NCBI GenBank assembly: GCA_008330645.1
Contig: VLTN01000077.1
Location: forward strand, 62,001 to 126,000
Length of the DNA stretch: 64,000 bases
DNA from: Cafeteria roenbergensis
Taxonomy: Eukaryota > Sar > Bigyra > Bicosoecida > Cafeteriaceae
Reading direction: 5' to 3'
Below the pieces are notes generated by a model that was not told where the DNA came from, did not search any database, and saw only the letters and a list, made by a program, of their open reading frames with translations. The position numbers and the translations under genes were made by a program. This document shows, piece by piece, positions 47,566 through 57,069 of this stretch (positions within the stretch are counted from its first letter, which is position 1; each line of letters opens with the position of its first letter).

Positions 47566-49434
47566 ATGGCTGCCGTTTCCGCAAGGCTTGCAGCTCGCGC
47601 AGCCACCGCCACCGCCGGCGCGGCGCGGATGGCCCACACCGCGGCGGCCGGCGCCGGTGAACACTACCGAGTCTTGGTGGTCGGTGGCGGCGCCGGCGGG
47701 CTTGCAGTGGCCAGCTCGTTCGGAAAGAGCATTCCGGGCCAGGTTGGCGTCATTGAGCCGCGCAGTACCCACTGGTGAGGCTTGTCCCGGCAGTTGGGCC
47801 GTAGCCGCGCTCGGAACCGCGGCTCAAGCTGACGGGGGTGCCGAGGACCCGTGGCGCTTGCCGCTCCACGTCCTGGTCCACTTTGCAAGGCTCCCCGTGG
47901 CCCTAATTGCTTTGAAATCTGGCGTGCTGCAGGTACCAGCCGCTGTGGACCCTTGTCGGCGGTGGGGCGAAGCCCCTGTCCGAGAGCCGCCGTTCGATGG
48001 CAAGCGTCATGCCGGACGGCGCCAAGTGGGTCAAGGCAGCGTTTGAGGGTGTCGACCCGGACGCCAACAAGGTCACGCTTTCCGACGGGCGCACTGTGTC
48101 CTACGACTTTCTGGTTGTGGCTGCGGGTGAGATGCTGCAACTGCACGCGCCGCGCAGCTGACGCTTGTTGCAGCGCTGCAACCGGCAGCGCGCGCAGGTA
48201 CGCGGGCGGCGCCCTTGCGTGCCCGCGACCCACTGCCCCCCCCTCCCTGTGACCATCGTCGTGCCCGATCATCCCAGGCATTGACTCGAAGTGGGACGCG
48301 ATCAAGGGCCTCCCGGAGGCGCTCGCAGCGAACAACGGCGTCAGCTCCAACTACAGGTGAGGGCCTTCCTGCAGGTTTCACCCGCCAGCTGCCCTGTGGT
48401 CTCTTGCCGGCAACCGCAGCGAGTGCCTCGCGTGCGCCTGCAGACATGTGGCACCTCCCAACCCCGGCCCCCTTTGGCATGGCGTGGCAACGAGCGCGCG
48501 AGAGGTGTGCGACCGGCCAGTTGAGTCCGTGCCCCCTTCCCCTTGCTCTTGCTGTTGCAGCCCCACCTCTGTCGAGAACACCTGGAAGAACATCCAAGCC
48601 CTCGAGCGTGGCGACGCCCTCTTCACGTTCCCCAGCACCCCCATCAAGTGCGCCGGGGCTCCCCAGAAGATCATGTACCTCGCATCGGAGCACTTTGCCA
48701 AGCACGGTCGCCCCGTGAACGTCGAGTACTTCAACGCGCTCGGCAAGATGTTTGCCGTCGACAAGTATGCGAAAGAGCTGAGCGGCATCTGCGATGAGCG
48801 GAGCATCACGCGCCACTTCTTCCACAACCTCGTGGAGGTGGACGCAGTCTCCAAGCAGGCGACGTTTGCGAAGCTCGCCGACGGCGCCCCCACCGGCGAA
48901 ACCGTGACGCGCTCCTTTGACATGCTGCACGCGACGCCGCCAATGGGGCCTATCAAGGCGCTGGCCGACTCCCCCCTCGCCAACTCCGCTGGCTGGATCG
49001 ACGTGAACCAGGAGACCTTGCAGCACACTCGCTACCCCAACGTCTTCTCGCTGGGAGACTGCTCCTCTATCCCGACCTCCAAGACTGCCGCCGCAGTTGC
49101 CGGGCAGAACGGGGTGCTGAAGGCGAACCTCCGCAGCGTGATGACGGGCATGGACCCCACTCAGAAGTACGACGGCTACACTTCGTGCCCCCTCGTCACC
49201 GGTCGCAACTCGCTCATCCTCGCTGAGTTCAGCGGCTTCACCGGCCAGCCCCTCGAGACGTTCCCATTCGACCAGGGCAAGCCGTCGGCCTTCGGCTACT
49301 GGCTCAAGGCAGAGGCCATGCCCACCCTGTACTGGGAGTTCCTTCTCAAGGACCGGTGGCACGGCGTGGCAAAGTACCGCAAGGCCCTGGCCTTCCTCAA
49401 GGACCCCGCCCACAACGTCAGCTCCCCGGCTTGA
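47566..49434 (+). CDS. SQOR: Sulfide:quinone oxidoreductase, mitochondrial
   Basis: Oxidises H2S at the inner membrane, passing electrons to ubiquinone and sulfane sulfur to glutathione, the first step of sulfide disposal. Four exons, 47566-47774, 47933-48126, 48278-48356 and 48561-49434, give 451 residues, the standard length. The presequence is Ala/Arg-rich; the FAD Rossmann motif VVGGGAGG lies at about 39-46. Exon 2 has YQPLWTLVGGG and exon 3 GIDSKWDAIKGLPEAL, both strong SQOR signatures. Later come PQKIMYLASEH, GDCSSIPTSKTAAAV (human GDCTNLPTSKTAAAV), and the C-terminal quinone-site helix EFLLKDRWHGVAKYRK. The three introns all start GTGAG and keep phases 2, 1 and 2. Divergent from the persulfide dioxygenase-rhodanese gene, whose product would take the persulfide made here. 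Confidence 0.97.
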
Positions 49435-49825
49435 GGCTTGACCCGGCGAGCAATCCGCAAATCGAAGGGCCCTGGCGACCCGCTCCAGGGCCCGGCCCCC
49501 GAGCCCTTCTGGGTCATCGTGACCTGGGTCCGCCGCCTTGGGCACATGCTGACCGCGCACGCAGCTGCCGCGGCCGATGCTTTGTGCGTTGTTAAATCCC
49601 TGCGCGGCGAGGTGTGTGCGTGCTTTTTCCTGTTGCGCGACAAACATGAAGCTTTTGCGCTGCACACTGGCTCGAGTGAGCGCCCGGCGTTGTTGGAGCT
49701 TGCTTGTGCGTCCTCGCAGCTCTGCAGCGCGCGGAAGCTGAGAGCAGCCGGGCCTCACCGCGCGTCAGCGAGTGGGGAAAACTGCACTCTGGGGGCGGTC
49801 GGGCGCCGGCAGGTTAGCCGTTTCG
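49435..49825. promoter_or_regulatory. Spacer before FIP1
   Basis: A 391-bp tandem spacer after the sulfide:quinone oxidoreductase stop; it should hold that gene's 3' end and the FIP1 promoter. Near 49580-49700 it is less GC-rich (gttaaatccc, tgtgtgcgtgctttttcctgt). No gene is seen. Confidence 0.4.
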
Positions 49826-51573
49826 ATGGAGGACGGCTATTTCGGCGCAGACAATGGCGCAGGGGAAGGGGTTGCATTGTTTGGCGAAGCTTTCGCTCCG
49901 CCGCCCGCGCCTGCTGCGCCTGCCCCCCATGGCGCTGCAAGCGCAGCCAGCACAGGCGAATCGGCGCACCATCATCATGGAGGGCGTTCTGATGGGGGCG
50001 GTGAAGGTCACTACGGCCACGCAGGCATGCCTCCGGCGGCGGGCGGATTGGCATACGGCGGCGGCCACGACTCTTCCGGAGCCCACGGCGCCGCGGGAGG
50101 ACAAGTCATGGCTCGCGGCGTGCGCAACAGGGAGCTTGGGTTCACTGCCAAGGCTCGCCTTCCCGAGCGGGAAGCCACGCAAGCCAGGATCGACATCGCG
50201 CGAACCAACTTGGCCAACGTTCCCCGAGGCGTGAGCGACAGGCAGAGAGACATAGGGAGGAGGGCCGGCCCCTATGGATGGGGGCGCTCGCAGCGCAGGG
50301 AGCGGTGTCGCTGCGTGCGCGAGCCTGCGCCGGCGGTGTTGCGAGGCTTGCGCGAGCGCCCCTGCGCAACATCGTTGCTTTGCGCGCCAGCTCGGCCACA
50401 GACGAGGTTCCCGGCGCACCCTAGCGCCCTCCTATCGCCCCGTGACCGCAGACGGAACAGCACCAGGTTGATGACTCACAGGCAGACATTAGCGCGGCGT
50501 GCACTGAGCCCCGGAACCCCTGGGGACCGTACATGCGAAGCGACGGCGCATGGGTGACCCGGAGCGGCATTCTGCTCGAGCCCGGTACCATTCTCCCGCT
50601 GCCTTCCAAGCGGACCCACTTTGACATCCCGCTGCACGAGTACTCAAGCCACCCCTGGCGGGCCCCGGATGCGGACAGACTGTCGTTCTTCAACTTTGGG
50701 CTGGACGAACCGGGCTGGGAAGCCTATGCCGCGTCCCAACGCCGGGTGCGGCGGGAGATGGAAGAGGCCATGGCAGCGGCCAGTGCGTTCAAGGCTGGAA
50801 GGCTTGGGCCGGAGCCGCCCCGCCTCGGCCGGCCGCCGCCGGAGTTCCTCGTGCATCTCGCGCGGGGAGCAACGACTGCGAGCTTCGCCGAGGCCGCTCT
50901 GCTTTCGCTGGGGGTGCACTTTGAAATTCCTGGTGCAGCGCAAGCGAACGCCCAGTTTCTTGCAATGCAGGGGGGCGGAGGGGCTGCGGCTCCTGCAGGG
51001 CCTGGCGGGCCGATGGGGCCTGGCGGGCCGATGGGGCCTGGCGGGCCGATGGGGCCTGGCGGGCCGATGGGGCCTGGCGGGCCGATGGGTCCTGGCGGGC
51101 CGATGGGTCCCGGCGGGCCGATGGGGCCTGGCGGGCCGATGGGTCCTGGCGGGCCGATGGGTCCTGGCGGGCCGATGGGGCCTGGCGGGCCGATGGGGCC
51201 TGGCGGGTCGATGGGGCCCGGCAGGGCGGCGGGGTCGGACGAGATCCGCGCCATGCATGCTGCCCCTGATCACGGCCCTGCTAGTGGGGCCGCAGACATG
51301 GGCAGCGCTCAGCATAGGCCCGGCGGTGCAGGGGAGTTCTCCCGCGCTCCAATGCACGGCCACGCCGTCGGCAGCGACCGCCGGGGAGCACCTCCGCCTC
51401 AAATGAGTGGCGACAGGCGACGGGATGGCGGGCGAGGACACGGCTCTCGGGACGAAGATCGGAGTCACTCTGAGTACAGGGGTCACTCCCACGCTTCGGG
51501 CGCCTGGCAAGGTGCCCCAGCCTCGCGTGGTCCGCCCGACAGTGGCAGCGGTCGCCGTTTCTCGCGGGGCTGA
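49826..51573 (+). CDS. FIP1: FIP1-like polyadenylation factor
   Basis: Subunit of the cleavage and polyadenylation specificity factor that recruits poly(A) polymerase. Two exons, 49826-50230 and 50482-51573, make 498 residues. The Fip1 motif is just after the intron: [20 protein letters not shown] then [12 protein letters not shown] (family PWRxPGADxSDYFNYGFNExTW). Upstream, [15 protein letters not shown] is bordered by GSxxx sequence and the acidic, His/Gly-rich N-terminus ([15 protein letters not shown]) typical of the family. The C-terminus has twelve GGPMGP units (18-bp repeat) and then an Arg/Asp/Ser-rich RE/RD region, as in human FIP1L1. The intron is GTGAGC to CACAG, phase 0. It lies in tandem after the sulfide:quinone oxidoreductase gene, with the ankyrin gene converging on it. 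Confidence 0.93.
51003..51218 (+). repeat. 18-bp tandem repeat (GPMGPG) in FIP1
   Basis: Twelve copies of an 18-bp unit (ggcgggccgatggggcct) differing only at a few third positions; they code GGPMGP and read antisense as a collagen-like Gly-Pro-Pro run. Likely length-variable. Confidence 0.95.
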
Positions 51574-51759
51574 TCGTAGATTGCTGGGCGCAAGTGCGGG
51601 TTGTGTGCGTTTCGAAGTGAATGGGGACAAGCCCAGGGTGAGCGGGCTGCTTTGGTAACGTTGCTGTCGCGGCAAAACTCACGTTGCAAATCAATCGCAC
51701 ACCGAGCGTCGCGAGTGTGCACACCTCTGGCAGCGCTGGCGCGGCGGGATCCACGGCTA

Positions 51760-53565
51760 TCAAGTCCAGCTCTCCCGCCAGAAGACCAGGTGCCTTCTTC
51801 GAAACCACCGCTGGAGCACGGAAGCTGCTTCCATCACCGAGCGAGACTCTGGCACGGCCAGCTCCAGAGCCGTCTTGCCACTGGAGTCGACAGCAGTTGC
51901 GTCCGCGCCAGCATCGAGCAGCGCAATGCACTGCGCAGCGCGACCTCGTGAAGCGGCCTGCATGAGCAAAGTCCTTCCGTTGCTGCTGGCATAGTTGGGG
52001 CTCTCGCCGGCTTGCAAAATCAGCCTCATCACCTCGCCGTTGTCTCGCTCAAGCGCGCTGATAACTGGCTTGAAGCCTTGGGCACTTTCTTGCAAGGGGT
52101 CGGCGCCTGCCTCCAAAAGGATAGAAACGACGCCTGCCGCCCCGTTGGTTGCCGCGCAGTGCAGCGGCGCGAAGCCTCGCAAGCCCGGGGCACCCGGGTC
52201 GGCCCCTGCGGCAATGAGAAGCTTCGCAATGGCCGCGCTGCCCTTGGTTGCGGCTTGGTGCAGAGGAAACCAACCGTCTTTCTTGGCAACGCATGGGTCT
52301 GCGCCTGCAGCCAGACACATCTCGGCTAGCTCTACGCTCGGGACTTCGGCGGCGAGGTACATGCAGCCTTGGTGAAGCGTCCCCAGTAGCTTGGCGTCGG
52401 CTCCCCGTCGCAGAAGCATGCGCGCTGTCTCCACCTGATTCCCTCGGATCGCCTGGTGCAGCGGCGACCACTCGTGGTCCATGATGTCAATGGGCACGCC
52501 AGCATCCAGAAAAGCCTCACACAGCTTGGTTGCGCCGGCGTACGCCGCCTTCACAAGCGGAACGGACTTCTCAGTCGCCGCAGTCGCGTGAGACGCACCT
52601 AGGGCTACGAGTTTGGCTGCGGTGTCCCAGTTCCCCTTGTCCACCGCCTGCTGCAGCGCTGTTCGCCCGCGACGGTCGGGCGCATCCACGACGCTCTTGG
52701 CCTCCGGAGTCAGCATCGCCTCGAGAATGTCATGGTTTCCGACCATGACTGCTTCAGCGAGCACGGATGTGCGGGTGGGCGCGGCCACGCTTGCCCCGGC
52801 TCTCAGGAGAAGCAAGACAAGCTCCGGTTGCGGGTGCTCTTCCTGGCTTTGCAGCGCCAGGGCGAGCGGCGTGTCTCCGTCGCCGTTAGCACGGTCCAAA
52901 TCGGCGCCCGCCTCGATCAAGAGCTCCACCACCTCAAGGTGGCCCTCCATTGCAGCCAGCGAGAGTGCAGAAACGCCGTCATTGGCAAGCGCGTCGACCG
53001 CCGCGCCGTGTCTGAGCAGCAGCGCTACGGCTTCGGCTCGCCCGGACTCGGCAGCGCTGTGGAGTGCAGTGAACCCCTTGGCACTCGCTGCGTCTACTGA
53101 TGCTCCACTGTCGAGCAGCAGCTCGGCGACGTCCACAGAGCCGTGGGTCGAAGCGCAGTGGAGTGCCGTGAATCCGGTCTTGCTTCGCGCGTTGGGGTCC
53201 GCACCCGCCTTGAGGAGTGCTGCAGCAGCGCCTGGCTTGTTAAACGTTGCGCACTGGTGAATGGGGAGCCATGTTCCGCGGCCCTGGTGGGTCACATCAG
53301 CGCCCGAGTCCAGAAGAAGCTGAACAGTTTCGGTTGAGCAACACTGGCACGCCACGAAGAGCGGGGGGCCGGGAAGCGCTCCGGGCTGATTGACGCGAGC
53401 ACCGCGCTTAACAAGCAAGCGCACCACCTCGTCGTGTCCCTGGGCTGCCGCGCTGGTGAGCGCATGCGCCATTGACTCGTCGGAAGGCTCGGGGTTTGCC
53501 TCGAGGGCGTGCGCACATGCCTCCGAATCCCCACGCGACGCAGCAGTCACGAGGGCCGAGTCCAT
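51760..53565 (-). CDS. Ankyrin-repeat protein with C-terminal IQ-like motif
   Basis: A 601-residue, intronless protein made almost wholly of ankyrin repeats, about 16 of them, for example GFTALHCASTHGSVDVAELL, GFTALHSAAESGRAEAVALL, WSPLHQAIRGNQVETARMLL and GFAPLHCAATNGAAGVVSIL, many with the TALH/PLH turn and LLxxGAD. No membrane segment or enzyme domain. The last 20 residues, ASVLQRWFRRRHLVFWR, fit an IQ motif (LQxxxRxxxxx), suggesting calmodulin binding. It may be a scaffold. The gene is divergent from the coiled-coil membrane protein across 240 bp. Confidence 0.95.
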   Translation of the reverse strand: MDSALVTAASRGDSEACAHALEANPEPSDESMAHALTSAAAQGHDEVVRLLVKRGARVNQPGALPGPPLFVACQCCSTETVQLLLDSGADVTHQGRGTWLPIHQCATFNKPGAAAALLKAGADPNARSKTGFTALHCASTHGSVDVAELLLDSGASVDAASAKGFTALHSAAESGRAEAVALLLRHGAAVDALANDGVSALSLAAMEGHLEVVELLIEAGADLDRANGDGDTPLALALQSQEEHPQPELVLLLLRAGASVAAPTRTSVLAEAVMVGNHDILEAMLTPEAKSVVDAPDRRGRTALQQAVDKGNWDTAAKLVALGASHATAATEKSVPLVKAAYAGATKLCEAFLDAGVPIDIMDHEWSPLHQAIRGNQVETARMLLRRGADAKLLGTLHQGCMYLAAEVPSVELAEMCLAAGADPCVAKKDGWFPLHQAATKGSAAIAKLLIAAGADPGAPGLRGFAPLHCAATNGAAGVVSILLEAGADPLQESAQGFKPVISALERDNGEVMRLILQAGESPNYASSNGRTLLMQAASRGRAAQCIALLDAGADATAVDSSGKTALELAVPESRSVMEAASVLQRWFRRRHLVFWRESWT

Positions 53566-53805
53566 TTCCTACCTCGGGTGGCACGGGGGACGGGATGGCC
53601 CGCGGGCTGGGTGTGAACCGGCAAAGCGGTGGTGGGATCCGCCGAGCGAATTTTACGGTTGCTCTTGGGGGCCGAATATTACAAACCTTCAAATATATCA
53701 TCCCACACCAACTTTCCGGCCGTTGGCACCGTTGCTGGCCCTTGTAGGCACCCTCGGCTCGGGCCTACCTCAGCTGTCCGCCGCTGCGGACTCGGGAACT
53801 TGAGC
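53566..53805. promoter_or_regulatory. Divergent spacer with AT-rich core
   Basis: A 240-bp spacer between the ankyrin and coiled-coil genes. Unusually for this window it has an AT-rich core, gaattttacgg then gaatattacaaacc and caaatatatcatcc at 53646-53704, with a TATA-like element readable on both strands. Confidence 0.5.
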
Positions 53806-56800
53806 ATGTCCTCCAGGACTCGAAGGCGGCTGCAAACCGACAGGGGGGCGCCTCTGGACGGCGATGACGAGATTGCCGAGCTGCCTGGCTCTCGCTCGCT
53901 CGGCCGCGCAGCCCCTCGGGGGCGCTCTAGCCGTGCCCGCCGGGCAAGCACGCGGTCGGCTACCATTGCCACCGATGGTGCGGACACTCCGGCCGAGCCG
54001 GACGAGGAGTTCACGCCGGTGCAGACGCGATCGTCGTCCACTCGCCGCCGGCGCAGCCGCATTTCGTCCACAGAGGACGAGGGCGTGCTCGAGACGGTCC
54101 GGAAAGCAATGTCCGCCAACAGGGAGCGCTCCGGCAACCGCTTCGGTGATGCCGCGCCGCCGCCGCTCCACGGGGACATGGGAACTCCGCCCGTCGAGTC
54201 CCTGGTCGACTTCTCGCGGCGACGAAGGGCCACCCCCACCCCCGCCCTCGGCACGCTCATCCAGGACCAGGTGGACCCGGATGTGTCCATTCCTGCTTCC
54301 CAGGCGAGAGGCCTCCCGGCGTGGATGATCGTGGCGCTGGTCCTGGTGGTCGGGCTGCTGTGGCAACAGCACTTGTCGTTGGCGACTCAGGTTCGCCAGC
54401 TGGGCGGTGGCGCGCGGGCTGGCCACACGATTGCGCCCGTCGAGGCCGCTCTGGACCGTTTGGCCAAGTTTGGGCAGTCGCTCGATGAGCAACTCGCGCG
54501 GATGGACTCGAGCGTGGGCGGCGCTGGCGACCACGACGACGGGCAAGGTGCCGAGCCTGCGGCTGCAGCGTCGGGGGTGGCTGTGGAACATGCCCGCCAC
54601 GTGGCAGCAAGCGTGGCTAGCATGGTCGCAAAGGCGCTCGAGGCATCGGATCTTGCCAAGAGCGTGGACGAGCTCCGGCAGCTGGTGGACGACTCTCACA
54701 AGACTACGCAAGCCGCGGCTGAAGCGGCCTCTGCGTCCAAGGCTCGTGCTGAAGCGCTGGCTGATGAGTCAGCAGCAGCAGCAACCTCGGTTGAGGCGTC
54801 GGCCGCCGCGGCCACTGCGAGGGCGGCACACGCCGACGAGGCGGCCAGGACCGCGGAGCTGGCAGCGGGCCAGGCCGCCAGCTCTGCAAGCGAAGCGTCG
54901 TCCTCGGCTCATGCGGCTGGCACGTCGGCAACCGCAGCCGGGGCCGCGGCCTCCGAAGCTGCAGAGCGCGCGGCGTCGGCCGAGTTTGCCGCCGGCCAAG
55001 CCAGCGAGTCGAACCGTGCGGCTGCGTCTTCAGCCGAGCAGGCCGGCATGTCGGCCGAAGCGGCCTCTGCATCGGCCACGCAGGCAGGCGAGGCCGCCAC
55101 CACCGCGTCCACTGCCGCCGCGGCGGCCGAGTTGGCGGCGTCCACTGCTTCGCAGTCGAGCGAGGCAGCGGCCGGCGCGGCCAGCTCGGCGAGCCAGGCT
55201 GGCGAGTTCGCGTCTCACGCGGAGGCGTCGGCCTCCAGCGCGGCGGAGGCTGCGGGGTCGGCGCGTCGGGCGAGCGAGTCTGCCACTGCCGCTGCTGCAT
55301 CGTCCTTCCAGGCAATGGAATCCGCCTCCACGGCAGCCAACTCTGCGGAGCGGTCTGGCGAGTCAGCGGCATCAGCAGCCGACGCGGCGAGCAAGTCCGA
55401 GGCGCAGGCTGTCGCCGCCGCTGCTTCGGCCCAGAGCGCCAGCGACAACGCTGCGGCCGCTGCGTCTTCAGCCGAGCAGGCGGGCAAGTCGGCCGAAGCG
55501 GCCTCTGCATCGGCCACGCAGGCAGGTGAGGCCGCCACCACCGCGTCCACTGCCGCCGCGGCGGCCGAGTCGGCGGCGTCCACTGCTTCGCAGTCGAGCG
55601 AGGCAGCGGCCGGCGCGGCCAGCTCGGCGAGCCAGGCTGGCGAGTTCGCGTCTCACGCGGAGGCGTCGGCCTCCAGCGCGGCGGAGGCTGCGGGGTCGGC
55701 GCGTCAGGCGAGCGAGTCTGCCACAGCGGCAGCCAACTCTGCGGAGCGGTCTGGCGAGTCAGCGGCATCAGCAGCCGACGCGGCGAGCAAGTCCGAGGCG
55801 CAGGCTGTCGCCGCCGCCGCTTCGGCCCAGAGCGCCAGCGACAACGCTGCGGCCGCTGCGTCTTCAGCCGAGCAGGCGGGCAAGTCGGCCGAAGCGGCCT
55901 CTGCATCGGCCACGCAGGCAGGCGAGGCCGCCACCACCGCGTCCACTGCCGCTGCGGTGGCCGAGTCGGCGGCGTCCACTGCTTCGCAGTCGAGCGAGGC
56001 AGCGGCCGGCGCGGCCAGCTCGGCGAGCCAGGCCGGCGAGTTCGCGTCTCACGCGGAGGCGTCGGCCTCCAGCGCGGCGGAGGCTGCGGGGTCGGCGCGT
56101 CAGGCGAGCGAGTCTGCCACAGCGGCAGCCAACTCTGCGGAGCGGTCTGGCGAGTCAGCGGCATCAGCAGCCGACGCGGCGAGCAAGTCCGAGGCGCAGG
56201 CAGTCGCCGCCGCCGCCGCCGCCGAGCAGGCCGGCAAGTCGGCCGAAGCGGCCTCCGCATCGGCCACGCAGGCAGGCGAGGCCGCCACCACCGCGTCCAC
56301 TGCCGCTGCGGCGGCCGAGTCGGCGGCGTCCACTGCTTCGCAGTCGAGCGAGGCAGCGGCCGGCGCGGCCAGCTCGGCGAGCCAGGCTGGCGAGTTCGCG
56401 TCTCACGCGGAGGCGTCGGCCTCCAGCGCGGCGGAGGCTGCGGGGTCGGCGCGTCAGGCGAGCGAGACTGCCACTGCCGCTGCTGCCCGCGTGGAGCAGG
56501 GTGTTGTGGCGCTTGGCCAATCCCAAAGCGAAGGCGACCCGAGCAGCTGCGTTGCCGGCGCTCCTTGCTGGGCCACGTCGCTTGCGCCGTTCCTTTCGCA
56601 TGGCTGCCTTGAGGGGAGTCGCTGGGCCCATGACACGTCTGAGGGCCGCCTGGCCATGGTTGCACCGGCTGCAGCGAAGCAGCATGCGTTTCAGCAGTCC
56701 GCATGCTGGGTGGCAGGGTGCGGGTCCCCGCCTGCTTCAGCCAACTCCCAGCGCCCTTTCCCGCGCGCTCTCGGCTGCTTCCAGAGAAGCACCCCCAAGG

Positions 56801-57069
56801 CAGTTGTCGTAGCCGTATCGGCTGCCGAGTCGCGCAGCTGTGATGCCGGCGCTTTGCGCGAACTCGCGGTTGTCTTCCCTGCGACGGAAGAGGGCCTCAA
56901 GGTCACTGCGCGCGTGGCGCCAAGCGGCTTCAGCACCGACGGGCTCGTTGACGCATCTGGGATCGTCAGGCTGGACCTTGGTGGCGCAGCCGTGCAGCAA
57001 CTTGAAATTTCGTGGACTGACGATGGAACCCCTGCTCCAGTCTGCATTGACAACATGTGGTCTCGTTAG
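53806..57069 (+). CDS. Type II membrane protein with Ala/Ser coiled-coil repeats
   Basis: No family is recognised. 1087 residues read in one frame from the ATG at 53806. Residues 1-170 are basic, Arg/Ser-rich and disordered. One membrane segment is at about 172-190 (WMIVALVLVVGLLWQ). After it, about residues 205-900 form a long Ala/Ser/Glu heptad region, typical of a rod (AAEAASASKARAEALADESA). Within it a block of about 118-146 residues recurs four times with near-identical DNA. The last 180 residues form a separate domain with several cysteines (SCVAGAPCW, GCLEGSRW, SCDAGALRELAVVFPATEEG) ending ISWTDDGTPAPVCIDNMWSR, resembling an extracellular or lumenal beta-sandwich. By topology (basic side in cytoplasm) the rod and cap would be lumenal or extracellular. 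A cell-surface or nuclear-envelope SUN-like protein is possible but unproven. Confidence 0.72.
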   Translation: MSSRTRRRLQTDRGAPLDGDDEIAELPGSRSLGRAAPRGRSSRARRASTRSATIATDGADTPAEPDEEFTPVQTRSSSTRRRRSRISSTEDEGVLETVRKAMSANRERSGNRFGDAAPPPLHGDMGTPPVESLVDFSRRRRATPTPALGTLIQDQVDPDVSIPASQARGLPAWMIVALVLVVGLLWQQHLSLATQVRQLGGGARAGHTIAPVEAALDRLAKFGQSLDEQLARMDSSVGGAGDHDDGQGAEPAAAASGVAVEHARHVAASVASMVAKALEASDLAKSVDELRQLVDDSHKTTQAAAEAASASKARAEALADESAAAATSVEASAAAATARAAHADEAARTAELAAGQAASSASEASSSAHAAGTSATAAGAAASEAAERAASAEFAAGQASESNRAAASSAEQAGMSAEAASASATQAGEAATTASTAAAAAELAASTASQSSEAAAGAASSASQAGEFASHAEASASSAAEAAGSARRASESATAAAASSFQAMESASTAANSAERSGESAASAADAASKSEAQAVAAAASAQSASDNAAAAASSAEQAGKSAEAASASATQAGEAATTASTAAAAAESAASTASQSSEAAAGAASSASQAGEFASHAEASASSAAEAAGSARQASESATAAANSAERSGESAASAADAASKSEAQAVAAAASAQSASDNAAAAASSAEQAGKSAEAASASATQAGEAATTASTAAAVAESAASTASQSSEAAAGAASSASQAGEFASHAEASASSAAEAAGSARQASESATAAANSAERSGESAASAADAASKSEAQAVAAAAAAEQAGKSAEAASASATQAGEAATTASTAAAAAESAASTASQSSEAAAGAASSASQAGEFASHAEASASSAAEAAGSARQASETATAAAARVEQGVVALGQSQSEGDPSSCVAGAPCWATSLAPFLSHGCLEGSRWAHDTSEGRLAMVAPAAAKQHAFQQSACWVAGCGSPPASANSQRPFPRALGCFQRSTPKAVVVAVSAAESRSCDAGALRELAVVFPATEEGLKVTARVAPSGFSTDGLVDASGIVRLDLGGAAVQQLEISWTDDGTPAPVCIDNMWSR
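55021..56480 (+). repeat. Four near-identical ~354-438 bp internal repeats
   Basis: The string gccgagcagg opens repeat units at 55033, 55471, 55867 and 56221, spacings 438, 396 and 354 bp, all multiples of three. Long stretches between copies are identical to within a few bases. Unit sizes differ by whole-codon blocks, a sign of recent duplication with internal deletions. Confidence 0.9.

Noticed and set aside
50724-51254. Collagen-like GPIGPP protein on the minus strand
   Set aside because: Antisense of the FIP1 GGPMGP repeat; the sense strand has the Fip1 motif in the same frame.
54704-56704. 666-residue Arg/Pro-rich minus-strand frame
   Set aside because: It mirrors the Ala/Ser coiled-coil repeats of the plus-strand rod protein; GC-rich repeats keep both strands open.
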